Assembly (NCBI RefSeq): GCF_014699035.1 | Contig: NZ_JACXAA010000004.1 | Location: forward strand, 62,001-126,000 | DNA: 64,000 bases | Direction of reading: 5' to 3' | Origin: Spirosoma validum | GTDB taxonomy: Bacteria > Bacteroidota > Bacteroidia > Cytophagales > Spirosomataceae | Shown: positions 1 through 8,592 of the stretch, piece after piece | Position numbering within the stretch: position 1 is the first letter of the stretch | Layout: each line of letters starts with the position of its first letter | Program-made: the position numbers and the translations under genes | Notes under the pieces: generated by a model | Database searches by the model: none | What the model saw: the letters and a program-made list of their open reading frames with translations, nothing else | Told to the model about the DNA's origin: nothing

Positions 1-1123
1 GACCAAAATCCTGAGCTTTCTGCTCTGCTTTATCGTTAATTGATAACGCGTTAATTAAAGATGTTCCATCTGCAATGCTGTCTAAGTCAGTTAAAATTAC
101 TGGTGTTTTGCCTATAGCCTGAAATAATTTTGTCACTATTGGCATTTGGTCTTTTCCAATCACAGGTAGTATCTGAGATCCAGCGGCATTCAGGTATAGA
201 TCACACTTCCCTTCTAAGAAAGAGCATATTATCTCATCGCTCGGCCCTTCTACCATTAAAGGGCGCTGGGCGAAAAATGCAGCTTTGTGTATATGTCCCA
301 TTCTCATAAGCAGCGACCTTATCTTATTATACTTCAACTCCTTAGCATCAAAAGCAAGCTGTTTTGGAGAAGTATCTATAGTTGAAAAAAACACGAAATT
401 GCATATGTCTTCCGGCCTGCGAATGGTTATAAATTCAGGAGAATGGGTGCTAATAATTATCGCTTTTTTGCCAGGTATTTTAGGATCGCCAGCAACGCGT
501 TCCATTTCCATTCTCAAGAAAGCTTGCAACTGAGGATGAAGAGAGATTTCTGGTTCGTCTATAAAAAGTATACTAATCTCATCATTATATATAGCAGTCA
601 AAATCGACACTAAATGTAAAAGCCCACTTGCCTCTTTTGCGGATGTATAAACAGAACCTACCTCGTTAGTACGTTTAAAATTTACTTTCAAACGCCCGCT
701 ATCCCATTCAAGAATAATATCCCGATGAAAAATTTTTCGTAGTCTTTCTGCAACCTTTATAAGTATATCAACACGATCACTCAATGTAAAAAAATCTCCT
801 ATAGCTGATTCAGAACTCAACCTATATTGCTTAGTTCCTGAATCACCCATGTACGCATCTTCAGGATTTGTATAACTTCGTCCACCATGGGCATTTGATC
901 TATACTGCTCATAGAAACCTAGTCTTCCTGCTGAAATGTATCTTGCAGCACAAATAGACGGTATTACATGACTATTAGCTCTTAGGAATTTAAGAAACTG
1001 AGTTTTTCCTGAACCGTTAGGGCCTACAAAAATGGTTAAGCCTGAGTGAATAGTTAAATCAACAGGATTGCCATTAAATAGGTCAGGGACTTTGTCGAAA
1101 GGGATTTTGATTGGAAAAGGCAT
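1..1123 (-). CDS. OLD-family ATPase with Toprim nuclease domain, C-terminus cut by window edge
   Basis: The first 374 codons are visible and the gene runs off the left edge. The ATPase half has Walker A GPNGSGKT (residues 34-41), an ABC-type SAKEASGLLH signature near 161-170, Walker B ILFIDEPE (185-191) and an H-loop STHSPE (225-230). It is followed by the start of a Toprim domain with VEGPSDE (291-297) and the acidic motif DLDS (346-349). This order is that of overcoming-lysogenization-defect nucleases, a family that includes GajA of the Gabija defence system and retron- or phage-borne exclusion nucleases. The ATG at 1123 opens right after an AT-rich leader with no clear Shine-Dalgarno site. 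Any partner helicase would lie beyond the left edge. Class assignment is confident; a defence role is inferred from family and neighbourhood. Confidence 0.88.
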   Translation of the reverse strand, partial: MPFPIKIPFDKVPDLFNGNPVDLTIHSGLTIFVGPNGSGKTQFLKFLRANSHVIPSICAARYISAGRLGFYEQYRSNAHGGRSYTNPEDAYMGDSGTKQYRLSSESAIGDFFTLSDRVDILIKVAERLRKIFHRDIILEWDSGRLKVNFKRTNEVGSVYTSAKEASGLLHLVSILTAIYNDEISILFIDEPEISLHPQLQAFLRMEMERVAGDPKIPGKKAIIISTHSPEFITIRRPEDICNFVFFSTIDTSPKQLAFDAKELKYNKIRSLLMRMGHIHKAAFFAQRPLMVEGPSDEIICSFLEGKCDLYLNAAGSQILPVIGKDQMPIVTKLFQAIGKTPVILTDLDSIADGTSLINALSINDKAEQKAQDFG

Positions 1124-1275
1124 TAGATATAAGACTATTAATTTATAGATCAAATAACGATTTTAATGGATTCTATATCAAATCCAAAGTTTTTTGTTTC
1201 AATATTTTGGTACTATCTTAAAATCGCTTCGAGTCTCAAGTAGGGTGATTTTTACTATGCCTACTCAACCGCATT

Positions 1276-1395
1276 GTCAATCCTCCTCAGCATGAACTTT
1301 AAATCGCCAATCCGAACAATAGGCGGGCCGAAACCGCCCAGGTGTAACGTACCCGTTTCGGGGTAGAGAGTTTAGTTTCGAACGCTTTATAATGG
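1276..1395 (-). repeat. 120-bp repeat, copy 1 (inverted relative to 28165-28284)
   Basis: The reverse complement of this stretch matches 28165-28284 with three mismatches in 120 bases. It fills a third of the 362-bp gap between the OLD gene and the next gene; the rest of that gap is AT-rich with nothing recognised. In its own polarity the repeat points at the OLD gene and ends about 150 bp upstream of its ATG. One frame reads as an open C-terminal-like peptide ending in TAA, followed by an AGGAGG-like tract. It may be a shared leader, the 3' end of a lost gene, or the edge of a mobile unit. Confidence 0.85.
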
Positions 1396-1485
1396 CAATA
1401 GTTATCGAAAGAGGTGTAAAGTCGAGGGAGGGCAGGGCACCAAGGGGGTGAGCATTTTCTAGGTAAAGAAATCGACTAGCCTTTG

Positions 1486-2325
1486 TTATTGTATTTTTTC
1501 ATATAAAACCTTATTTATATACGCTTGCTCATTGATACCAAAGTGTTGGTATTTTATCCAGTCTAAGGAACTCAATGTACCTGTATAGTCAGACTCCTCT
1601 TTTAATATATGCTGGGTCACTACTCTTTCATTCTTTTTCATACCATCTGTAACTCTTTCTTGTACGGAACTTGTTATCTTATACACCTGTGTATCACGTC
1701 TATGTAGTTCAATATGTGTACCACTAACAAATGCGTTTTTGTACTCTTCCTTGTCCCTTCTAAAGACAGTGCGCTGAAACCACTTTTTCGATCCATCCCC
1801 TACTTCGAAAACGGCCACCAATAAAATTAAATTATTTTCGGGTTTTAATTGAAGCTCTTTTAGGTAAGTTTCTATCCCAGGGCCAATGACTGTAATATTT
1901 GTACCAGGATCAATTTTATTACCATTTATTATGTACATGTACCTGTCCGGGAAGTTATCAAACATTTGATCAGTTGCAAATAGTTTAACATTCAGGTTAT
2001 GAATTGGATATTTTTGACTTGTATCCATTTTAATCTTTATTTGAACTTTGTTGTCCCAAGGCCATTCCGAAAACTCAAGGTAACAGTAACTATCACCTCC
2101 TGTATTGTAATTTTTTACATCCTGTACGCCCTCTAAAATTTTATCTGATTTTTTTGATGAGTTCTCGTCTTGAAAAAACTTTCCAATAATTCCGAAAGCA
2201 GTGCCAACCAAGGCAATCACACCAGCGATAAGTATAATGTACAGCGGCTTCATGCCGTCCATTATAGCAATTACCATTCCCGCTATAAGTAATATTCCAC
2301 CAAGGACAATGAAGCCAATTGCCAT
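1486..2325 (-). CDS. Membrane-anchored hypothetical protein
   Basis: The protein has about 279 residues. Two hydrophobic helices lie in the first 50 residues (IGFIVLGGILLIAGMVIAI and YIILIAGVIALVGTAFGII). A soluble domain of about 220 residues follows, rich in beta-prone segments. The frame is open to a GTG at 2364, but a -7 like element (TATATTTG) overlaps that codon, so the ATG at 2325 is preferred. It was not recognised as a known family. It is transcribed toward the OLD gene but separated from it by the 120-bp repeat, so a shared operon is unlikely. The helix count is visible; function is unknown. Confidence 0.7.
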   Translation of the reverse strand: MAIGFIVLGGILLIAGMVIAIMDGMKPLYIILIAGVIALVGTAFGIIGKFFQDENSSKKSDKILEGVQDVKNYNTGGDSYCYLEFSEWPWDNKVQIKIKMDTSQKYPIHNLNVKLFATDQMFDNFPDRYMYIINGNKIDPGTNITVIGPGIETYLKELQLKPENNLILLVAVFEVGDGSKKWFQRTVFRRDKEEYKNAFVSGTHIELHRRDTQVYKITSSVQERVTDGMKKNERVVTQHILKEESDYTGTLSSLDWIKYQHFGINEQAYINKVLYEKIQ

Positions 2326-2363
2326 TCTTTTTTTCACGATATAATTATGTGATAAAGAGTACA

Positions 2364-2371
2364 CAAATATA
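2364..2371 (-). promoter_or_regulatory. Putative Bacteroidota -7 element
   Basis: On the minus strand this reads TATATTTG, a match to the Bacteroidota TAnnTTTG -7 motif. It lies about 40 bp upstream of the ATG at 2325. No clear -33 TTG is seen at the usual distance, so support is partial. Confidence 0.4.
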
Positions 2372-2542
2372 AGTACTCTATATGTCGATAGGCCGCAGTA
2401 TAGCTAAGCGACTTCTCAAAAAAACAGGAGTTTCTCCCAAGTTAAGATTCTCTACAGTCAGTCTAAGCAAAAATTATAAGTTGCGAGTTAAGAGAATCAC
2501 TGGAAATAGCTATTTAAGTTTTGTAGCCTATTTTCAAGGCGC

Positions 2543-2588
2543 AAAAAATACCCCTCAACCAACACGTATAGGTTGAGGGGTATTTTTT
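2543..2588. terminator. Bidirectional intrinsic terminator
   Basis: A perfect 18-bp stem (arms 2543-2560 and 2571-2588) encloses a 10-base loop. It is flanked by an A-run on the left and a T-run on the right, so it can work on both strands. On the minus strand it lies about 240 bp upstream of the membrane-protein start and insulates that gene from the VWD lipoprotein's surroundings. No convincing plus-strand gene feeds into it. Confidence 0.85.
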
Positions 2589-2605
2589 GTATAGGTTAGT
2601 TAAAA

Positions 2606-4945
2606 CTACTTCTGAATCTTTATGTCAAAAGTTACCCACCAGCCCGTGCCTTTTTTACCGAAATTTTTGACCCGATAGACACCCCGCTTCCCATCCTGAG
2701 TTACAAAGCGGGTGAGGGTCTGACTGAAGAAATAGCTTGGTACGCATAGATTTGTATTATCAGCAGCAGCTACCAAAATGGTACTGGATGAGTTGCTGGA
2801 AGCTTGGACATAGTTCAGCCAGGGTAGATTTGCCAGCGAAGCAGAAGAAGTTAAATTAGGCCACTGCGCGCCTGCAATTACATTCGTGGAAGTCGGGTTG
2901 TCATCTCTTGGGGTAGACTTTGAGTCATATCCCCCAGTTCTATAAACCGACCATTTTTGGTCGTTGAGCATCCGATAGGTTGGATATACGCCACACGAAG
3001 AACCGCAAAGTATTATATTGGCGGGTGATCGGATGTCTATTCCGCAGTAATACGTCACAATCGCATCAACCTTATTAGCATTTTTGGCTCCGTCTTTTAA
3101 TTGATAGACCTCACCTGTATGCAAATTTACCAGACAGGAATCTTCGAGATTGCCTTGTGAATTGCTCACTGTTATGCGTACATCTTTAAAATAACTAACG
3201 TCGTTACTGACCAAGGGGTCAGATAAAGGATTCATTTGTTGGCTCAAAAGCGACGAATTTGCGAAAGCTAGATCGTTCGTATAATATATGTCCGTGGCGC
3301 AGTTGGTCAGAAAAGGTTCGTTCGTTACACCCTCCTTTCGGCAAGCTTCTAAAGCGCTCTGCCACTTAGCAAGTTCAACAGCCTCTCTTTTCTGAGGGAA
3401 ATTTTTCTTGGTATAGCTATCTGTGTTATTCGAGCCATCATAGTGCAAAAGCGATCCTGTTTTGACGCGCCAGCTATCGGCAAAACTAGAATATAGCTCA
3501 TTGAGTGAATAGGCTATTACTTTTCCATCTTTAATCATTAAATCATTATCCTTGTTGCCATCATAATTACCCAGTAGGCCAATTACTTTACCTTTGCGTT
3601 CATCATTTATAGACAAGCTATAATCCAGCCAGTATGTCCCATTGGTTTGAATTTTAACGGCGTCATTTTTTGTCGTTATTACGGTATATACATCTCGCCC
3701 GTTTTCTTGAGACTTCTTAACAGACGCATTCTTAGTGAGAGGCAAGGTTGTAAAATTCAAGTCTTGAACCTTCGCATCGTTTACATACAATGTGAAAGGC
3801 TTTGCTGTTACGCTTACAATATCCCCTCCAGTTTGAATACCAATAGCCGTATTCACTGTTACATAGCCGGTATTCATTACGTCTTCCTGACGTGCCTGTA
3901 CTTCAAAATTATCTTCCGTTGATTTTATGGCGATAAACTCACCATGCCCCTGAAAATCATAATAATATCCGTCGGCAGTTTTTAAATGGGGGTCACCGGT
4001 GCTTTGAATAAACCATCGCCTAATTGTTTCTGGAATATTGCTGTTCTTTAGATCATCGTATAACCTTTGAAGTTGTTGTTGAATTTTAGGTATTAATTCC
4101 TTCCAGTCCTCAGGTGCTGCTTGTGTTTGACAACCTTGCCCTCCTGATAATGCTTTACAAATAGGGTCTAATAAACCGGCAAATGCATTAGAAGCGTTAC
4201 CCCCTTGTCCTACAAGGTCTCCAAAAAGGCCTCCTCCGTAAGTAGACTGAAAAGCATTATATGCTCTATATGCAAAGTATGCAGCTACCGCCCACCCCGC
4301 ACCGTTTAGTGCTGCCGCAGCTAGACCGGCTCCCAAAGCTGGAGATAAAGCTGCCACAACTGAAAATGCAAGAATTCCTGCTACCGCCCAGACAAATCCC
4401 TGAACAGATGTTGAGACTTGTTGAGCTTGTGCTGATGGAATTATACTGGTCAAAAAATCCCAAAGAAAATTCTTATTAACTGATTTGTTATATGCCAAGT
4501 CAATATTTTCTCGATTAATTAACTTTTGTATTTGAGCTTGACTTAACTTAAGTTCACTTCGAAATTCAGGAAAGCTCGAGAAATAATCTTTAGCAAAGTC
4601 TCCATAAGTCGCAAATCGATTATAGTCGATACTTTTGTTAACAAAAGCAGCAATGAAATCACCTGATATTTTGATAGTCTTGTTTTTGTCTTTCGTTGAA
4701 TACCGGTATAAATAGCCTTCCAAATTAAATTTTAAGTCAGAAGTTTGAATCAAATTGAGGAGGACGACACCCTGACTCTTATCATTTTCTTCAAAAAGTA
4801 GCGTATATACCGCAGCTTGCAAATCATTTTTGCTTGATGATCCAGGATTTGTAGCGTCTTCCTTGCTTGTGTTACAAGAGCCTAAAGCGAATAATAACAT
4901 TAAAACGAACTTAGCTCCTATTTTTGAATTAAAATATGTGCTCAT
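2606..4945 (-). CDS. Lipoprotein with von Willebrand factor type D domain
   Basis: The protein has 779 residues. A lipoprotein signal ends at the lipobox LGSC (Cys24), so it should be exported and lipid-anchored. Residues about 183-228 are a long Ala/Gly-rich hydrophobic stretch. A VWD domain begins with GDPHLKTADG at about 317 and includes DFQGHGEF and, near 457, GLLGNYDG followed by DND, the calcium-type motif of the family. The C-terminal 250 residues contain scattered cysteines and are unassigned. VWD proteins are usually adhesive or structural surface proteins, and partner specificity cannot be read here. It is not a recognisable phage gene and is more likely host or accessory cargo. Confidence 0.85.
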   Translation of the reverse strand: MSTYFNSKIGAKFVLMLLFALGSCNTSKEDATNPGSSSKNDLQAAVYTLLFEENDKSQGVVLLNLIQTSDLKFNLEGYLYRYSTKDKNKTIKISGDFIAAFVNKSIDYNRFATYGDFAKDYFSSFPEFRSELKLSQAQIQKLINRENIDLAYNKSVNKNFLWDFLTSIIPSAQAQQVSTSVQGFVWAVAGILAFSVVAALSPALGAGLAAAALNGAGWAVAAYFAYRAYNAFQSTYGGGLFGDLVGQGGNASNAFAGLLDPICKALSGGQGCQTQAAPEDWKELIPKIQQQLQRLYDDLKNSNIPETIRRWFIQSTGDPHLKTADGYYYDFQGHGEFIAIKSTEDNFEVQARQEDVMNTGYVTVNTAIGIQTGGDIVSVTAKPFTLYVNDAKVQDLNFTTLPLTKNASVKKSQENGRDVYTVITTKNDAVKIQTNGTYWLDYSLSINDERKGKVIGLLGNYDGNKDNDLMIKDGKVIAYSLNELYSSFADSWRVKTGSLLHYDGSNNTDSYTKKNFPQKREAVELAKWQSALEACRKEGVTNEPFLTNCATDIYYTNDLAFANSSLLSQQMNPLSDPLVSNDVSYFKDVRITVSNSQGNLEDSCLVNLHTGEVYQLKDGAKNANKVDAIVTYYCGIDIRSPANIILCGSSCGVYPTYRMLNDQKWSVYRTGGYDSKSTPRDDNPTSTNVIAGAQWPNLTSSASLANLPWLNYVQASSNSSSTILVAAADNTNLCVPSYFFSQTLTRFVTQDGKRGVYRVKNFGKKGTGWWVTFDIKIQK

Positions 4946-4988
4946 ACTTTATACATTTTAATATTTATACATATCTAGGTGATTCAGT

Positions 4989-5027
4989 TTATTGATCCGT
5001 GAATTGGTCTGTAAAGTTTGTGGGCAG
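4989..5027. repeat. 39-bp inverted repeat, left arm
   Basis: This pairs with 5826-5864 in inverted orientation, with two mismatches in 39 bases. The arms bracket one gene (5063-5716) and its palindromic upstream site. The layout fits the ends of a small mobile cassette or an invertible segment. No transposase or recombinase is encoded between the arms. Confidence 0.8.
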
Positions 5028-5062
5028 TTTACTGTTGGCTTTTAGGAGTCAGTTAGGGGCAA

Positions 5063-5716
5063 TTACAGGCGTTTTATCTCTATATGGGCATCATATACTC
5101 TTGAATTTGCTTTACTTCTAATTGCAAAGGTTGAGTAACTCCCTGTTACGTTCAGTATAACATTAGCGATTTGCGTTGTGATTATACTAGATATTGCCCC
5201 ACCGGGTATTTCAACTCCATTGTACTCAGCGACTAATGACAAATTGGATCCGCCGAGTACAATCGTATAGGTTACATGGTAAAGGCCCGGTCTAGAAAAC
5301 GTAAAAACAGAGTTGCCAGCAGGATTGAGTGTTATATCTGACGAAAGCTGTTGAAAATCAGGGAAATCTAGTAAAGCCCCATTCGCTATATCAGCTGGTA
5401 GTACCCGTTGTGCAAAGGCATAACTTGGGACTATAGCTGCGGTTAGCTCAGCCTCGGTAACTAACCTTTGCCAACTCCCCTGTTTGAATAGATAGTAGCC
5501 TAAAGGAGATTCATTCTGATACACCATTAACCCCTCAACCGGATTCGGAATGTTAGTTCGTTGTTGGGCACTCATGCGGGGTGGTAGTAAGCCTCGTTGT
5601 GTAGACACTACATCGAGCTGAGCCGACGGGTCGGGAATAATGGTTCCAATGCCAACTTGAGCATAGGCCGTTATAGTGAGTAGCAATAATAAAGGGGTCA
5701 GTAAATGGTTTTTCAT
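5063..5716 (-). CDS. Secreted GIGT-type head-domain protein with beta-sandwich-like C-terminus
   Basis: The protein has 217 residues. A Sec signal peptide ends near ITAYAQ. It is followed by the Bacteroidota head motif GIGTIIPDPSAQLDV and then LLPPRMSAQQR and GLMVYQN, typical of secreted surface or fibre-like proteins. The C-terminal 110 residues look like a C1q/TNF-type jelly-roll (FSRPGLYHVTYTI). The same PPRM-QR-GL-VY module forms the C-terminus of the protein at 35568-36698. It is the only gene inside the 39-bp inverted repeats. An adhesin role is inferred. Confidence 0.75.
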   Translation of the reverse strand: MKNHLLTPLLLLLTITAYAQVGIGTIIPDPSAQLDVVSTQRGLLPPRMSAQQRTNIPNPVEGLMVYQNESPLGYYLFKQGSWQRLVTEAELTAAIVPSYAFAQRVLPADIANGALLDFPDFQQLSSDITLNPAGNSVFTFSRPGLYHVTYTIVLGGSNLSLVAEYNGVEIPGGAISSIITTQIANVILNVTGSYSTFAIRSKANSRVYDAHIEIKRL

Positions 5717-5734
5717 ATTTTAGAGCGGTTAAAC

Positions 5735-5748
5735 TGTCGTATACGACA
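5735..5748. promoter_or_regulatory. Perfect 14-bp palindrome upstream of the GIGT gene
   Basis: TGTCGTATACGACA lies 19-32 bp upstream of the ATG at 5716, inside the inverted-repeat bracket. Position and symmetry suggest an operator for a dimeric regulator. No other copy was noticed. Confidence 0.45.
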
Positions 5749-5825
5749 AACTATTAAAGTTGCTCATGATGTAAACTACTCCTGCTAAACATTGAGTAAA
5801 TAAAATTCAAATGTCAAACGGAAAG

Positions 5826-5864
5826 CTGCTCACAAACTTTACAGACTAATTCACGGATCAATAA
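5826..5864. repeat. 39-bp inverted repeat, right arm
   Basis: This is the partner of 4989-5027. The remainder of the 408-bp gap up to the XRE gene at 6125 is AT-rich. It holds presumptive promoter sequence for that regulator (an ACATTTTG tract near 6089-6096) but nothing else recognised. Confidence 0.8.
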
Positions 5865-6124
5865 GAAATTTGAATAAAAAAGCAATTTATCGTTTAATGC
5901 TATGGAATTGTTTTCTTTGGAAGGAGCTCAAGTGTCAGAGGAAAATATTCAAATTTAACTTATTTAGGAGGCTGGTATAGTCTTTTAAGAGAAATTGATT
6001 AAGCGGTTATGGTTAACCGAATAAACCATTCTCTCAAAAGTGTATGCAACTTCTACCAAATACGGTAATCTTTCCAAAATATGTTAGTAACATTTTGTAA
6101 GTTTATACCAACAACGGAGTGACT

Positions 6125-6331
6125 ATGACAAATGTAAAAATGAGAGTTGGCCATTTGATACGAGAGGCTCGTAAGGCGAAGGGACTAACTCAGAAAGAAC
6201 TGGGGGCGAAACTGGGCGTTTCAGAGTCAACCTTTAATCAGTATGAATCTGGTAAGCAGAACCTTACCATTGAAACACTTGAGAGAGTAGCAAACGCTAT
6301 CGGAGTAGATATAAAGGCTTTAATTAACTAA
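6125..6331 (+). CDS. XRE-family helix-turn-helix regulator, block A
   Basis: The protein has 68 residues, almost all a Cro/C1-type HTH: LIREARKAKGLTQKELGAKL, then SESTFNQYE as the recognition helix. The start was taken at the ATG at 6125, six bases after an in-frame GTG and close behind GGAG. It is a clear paralogue of the XRE protein at 25020-25223, which sits at the head of block B in the opposite orientation. It probably represses its own operon and the small genes downstream. No effector domain is present. Confidence 0.9.
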   Translation: MTNVKMRVGHLIREARKAKGLTQKELGAKLGVSESTFNQYESGKQNLTIETLERVANAIGVDIKALIN

Positions 6332-6492
6332 TATTTTTTTACTTAAACACTTTGGATATATCTTAAGTTTTACTAATATTGTAATGCAGTTCAGGCCGAA
6401 AATCGGTTTAGCTACAAACGAAGAACCCCAACGATTCAAACTTGGCGGTAGGAACGTCGGGGCTTCGTGATCACTTTTAACAGTTCGTTACT

Positions 6493-6867
6493 ATGAACAC
6501 GGATGCAAATTACCGTGGTAGGAATTCTTATGCAAATTCCTCTCCACAAACGGCCCAAAGCGGCCCCAATCCACCCTTATCGCCGGATGACTGGCAACCA
6601 GTACACGCCGATGTGTACGCCATACAAACCGACCTGCTTCGGGTGGTAGATGAGTTTCTTTGTGGGGTCAGTCCAATTCAGGCCATCAACAATCTCCTTG
6701 AATACTGGCTAATAACCTCCGCGCCTGATCTAACCAAAACGGTAAACAATCGACAGATTAGCACAGCGCTCGATTTAGTGAACTTCCTGGACAAACTTAG
6801 GGACATTAACGAAGCACTACGTACCGAAACGAGCGCTTTTGATGAAAAGGAGGTGAGTCGTGGATAA
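6493..6867 (+). CDS. Hypothetical protein, block A (PIQAIN family)
   Basis: The protein has 124 residues with a polar, Ser/Asn/Pro-rich N-terminus. The helical core contains PIQAINNLLEYWLIT and a second helix DLVNFLDKLRDI. The same core occurs in block B at 24442-24810 and, more loosely, at 24132-24452, so this is a small paralogous family. It ends in KEVSRG, whose DNA (AAGGAGGTGAG) supplies the Shine-Dalgarno site of the next gene. Function is unknown; position between an XRE regulator and an antirepressor suggests a role in lysogeny control. Confidence 0.75.
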   Translation: MNTDANYRGRNSYANSSPQTAQSGPNPPLSPDDWQPVHADVYAIQTDLLRVVDEFLCGVSPIQAINNLLEYWLITSAPDLTKTVNNRQISTALDLVNFLDKLRDINEALRTETSAFDEKEVSRG

Positions 6868-7177
6868 GAAATTCAGCGACAAGGCTTTAGTCGAACGTCA
6901 GGCAGTATTAGAAAAGGCGGTAAAGGATTTAGTTGTCGAGTCGGACCTTTCCGATAATCTCGAGGAAATCTCAAGCGCCTTTTATTCGCATTTTCTGTTT
7001 ATGGTCGATGCTGACCCCGAACGTGATGTGGATCACACCAAAGTATTCGAGCTTCGCGAGCATCATATTTCCAGTCTGTTTTCTACGTTACGGCTTATGG
7101 TTAGGCTGGCGGCAATTTATGAAGCCTATGACCGTGTAGACAACATGCGCAAATTGCAGGAGGTGGGCTGTGAATGA
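6860..7177 (+). CDS. Hypothetical helical protein, block A
   Basis: The protein has 105 residues, mostly helical and acidic. It overlaps the previous gene by 8 bp and the antirepressor by 8 bp, so the three genes are translationally coupled. It occupies the same position as 24132-24452 in block B, but sequence similarity is weak. Its 3' end (GCAGGAGGTGGGCTG) provides the ribosome binding site for the antirepressor. No known family was recognised. Confidence 0.7.
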   Translation: MDKKFSDKALVERQAVLEKAVKDLVVESDLSDNLEEISSAFYSHFLFMVDADPERDVDHTKVFELREHHISSLFSTLRLMVRLAAIYEAYDRVDNMRKLQEVGCE

Positions 7178-7937
7178 GTTGATAACCATCTCGACGGGGG
7201 GGCAAGGTTCGCCCGTTGTTTCTGCTCGTGAATTGCACAGCTTTTTCGAGGTTAAGACTGAGTTTGCCAAATGGAGCAAACGCATGTTTGATTACGGCTT
7301 CACCGAGGGGCAGGATTATTCGCAGGTTATCGTCAAAAATGACGATAACCCCAATGGAGGGCGGCCAATGACCGACTACGCCTTAACGTTGGATTGTGCC
7401 AAAGAAATTGCCATGATCCAGCGCACCGAGAAGGGCAAACAGGCGCGGCAATATTTCATCGACAAGGAAAAGCAGCTTAACTCGCTGTTGGCCCCCGCCC
7501 CTCCATCTACGGAGCAGGTCTTGATGCAACTAGTTAGCCAAAGTCAGCAAATTCTACTGACGCAGGGGGAAATGATTGCCCAGCTTCGAGCCGACGTTGA
7601 TCAGATTATGACAACGGGCTGCAAGCCAGTCAACCCAGGCCGGGCGGGTAGGCAGTTGTCTATGCCGGGCCTGCCCCGACCACGGCCGAGCGTCGGTACG
7701 TCCCCGTTACGTCAACTCATTCACACGCGGGTAGTGGAGTACTGCGGTTTCCACGACGCGACCACGCAGGAAACGTATACCTACCTCTATAAGCGACTGT
7801 TTGACGTGTACAGCATTAACGTATATAGGTTGACGCGAGCCGGTACGGAAAGCATGTTGGACGCCCTGGAGCGGTACGGGCATCTGGACAAAGTGTACGG
7901 GTTGGTAATGGCTGAACTAAGCTATTCGGAAGAGTAA
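7170..7937 (+). CDS. AntA-type phage antirepressor
   Basis: The protein has 255 residues. The N-terminal 100 residues are an AntA/AntB domain (VSARELHSFFEVKTEFAKW, then YGFTEGQDY and RPMTDYALTLDCAKEIAM). Residues 105-255 form a second domain nearly identical to the C-terminal half of the Rha-type protein at 23372-24139, including TYTYLYKRLFDVYSINVYRL. AntA proteins usually counteract phage repressors. Here two different N-terminal domains share one C-terminal domain, so the C-terminus probably binds a common partner or oligomerises. The stop overlaps the ATG of the next gene. Confidence 0.85.
   Translation: MNELITISTGGQGSPVVSARELHSFFEVKTEFAKWSKRMFDYGFTEGQDYSQVIVKNDDNPNGGRPMTDYALTLDCAKEIAMIQRTEKGKQARQYFIDKEKQLNSLLAPAPPSTEQVLMQLVSQSQQILLTQGEMIAQLRADVDQIMTTGCKPVNPGRAGRQLSMPGLPRPRPSVGTSPLRQLIHTRVVEYCGFHDATTQETYTYLYKRLFDVYSINVYRLTRAGTESMLDALERYGHLDKVYGLVMAELSYSEE
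7485..7937. repeat. Near-identical antirepressor 3' half, inverted copy of 23372-23821
   Basis: The DNA encoding the shared C-terminal domain is about 95 percent identical by eye in its second half to the block B copy, which lies in the opposite orientation 15.4 kb away. The flanking genes of the two blocks (HNH, GIY-YIG) have diverged strongly at synonymous sites. This contrast points to recent gene conversion or recombination confined to this segment. Confidence 0.75.
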
Positions 7938-8287
7938 TGAACGGGCGCGTAATAAAGCTAAAAGCATGGGATAAAACAGGCCGGACATTTGTTCCGGTCT
8001 GTTCCCTGCCTGCCAACCCTGACCTGACAATCGTTCAGTTTACGGGCATCTACGATAAGAACGGGCGGGAGATTTGGGAGGGTGATATTTTGTACTGGCG
8101 GTGCTACGACCAGTCCGAAAACCGCGTGTACGAGTCATGGCATGAGGTGGTGTTTCAACATGGAGCGTTTGGGGTACTGGCCGGTGATCACGATCTGAAT
8201 ACGTTCAATGACGTAAATACGGGCGATCTGGTAGTTGGCAACGTCTTTGAAAACCCTAACATGATATGTTCACCACGTCGGAACTGA
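7937..8287 (+). CDS. YopX-like phage protein
   Basis: The protein has 116 residues. The order LKAWDK, QFTGIYDKNGREIWEGDIL and a C-terminal VVGNVFENP is that of the YopX family, common in phages of Gram-positives and Bacteroidota and of unknown biochemical role. The ATG overlaps the antirepressor stop, so it is cotranslated. Block B has no YopX gene at the equivalent place; a short signal-like ORF sits there instead. The start is well defined by the overlap. Confidence 0.8.
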   Translation: MNGRVIKLKAWDKTGRTFVPVCSLPANPDLTIVQFTGIYDKNGREIWEGDILYWRCYDQSENRVYESWHEVVFQHGAFGVLAGDHDLNTFNDVNTGDLVVGNVFENPNMICSPRRN

Positions 8288-8592
8288 TCAGAAAAATAAG
8301 ACGCTTAGATGAATACGAAGCGTGGAAGCGGGCGGTTTTTATTCGGGACCGTTTCGCCTGTCAACAATGTGGTGCAAGGAACGGTCGTAAGCGAGTTATA
8401 GAGGCCCATCACCTAACGGAATTATCTACATTGGTAAGGGCAAACGGCATTACGTCAGTGGAGGAGGCCAAAGAATGTGTTGCCTTGTGGTCGCACGACC
8501 TAGGACAAACGCTGTGTCATTCATGCCACGAAAAAACTGAATCCTATCCTGTAAATTTTCGCAAACCAGTCAAAAAAAAGAAAAGGTCATGA
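8266..8592 (+). CDS. HNH endonuclease, block A
   Basis: The protein has 108 residues. A zinc-binding CQQC pair near 35 is followed by EAHHL (the HNH histidines) and a second LCHSCH pair, giving a complete small HNH nuclease. The C-terminus is strongly basic (KPVKKKKRS). It overlaps YopX by 22 bp. The paralogue at 22743-23093 has the same architecture, and both sit directly before a GIY-YIG gene. It could be a homing-type nuclease or a phage DNA-processing nuclease; the association with GIY-YIG favours homing. Confidence 0.85.
   Translation: MFTTSELIRKIRRLDEYEAWKRAVFIRDRFACQQCGARNGRKRVIEAHHLTELSTLVRANGITSVEEAKECVALWSHDLGQTLCHSCHEKTESYPVNFRKPVKKKKRS

Noticed and set aside
2382-2576. Plus-strand 64-residue frame
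   Set aside because: No domain, weak start, and its end is formed by the terminator stem; more likely intergenic.
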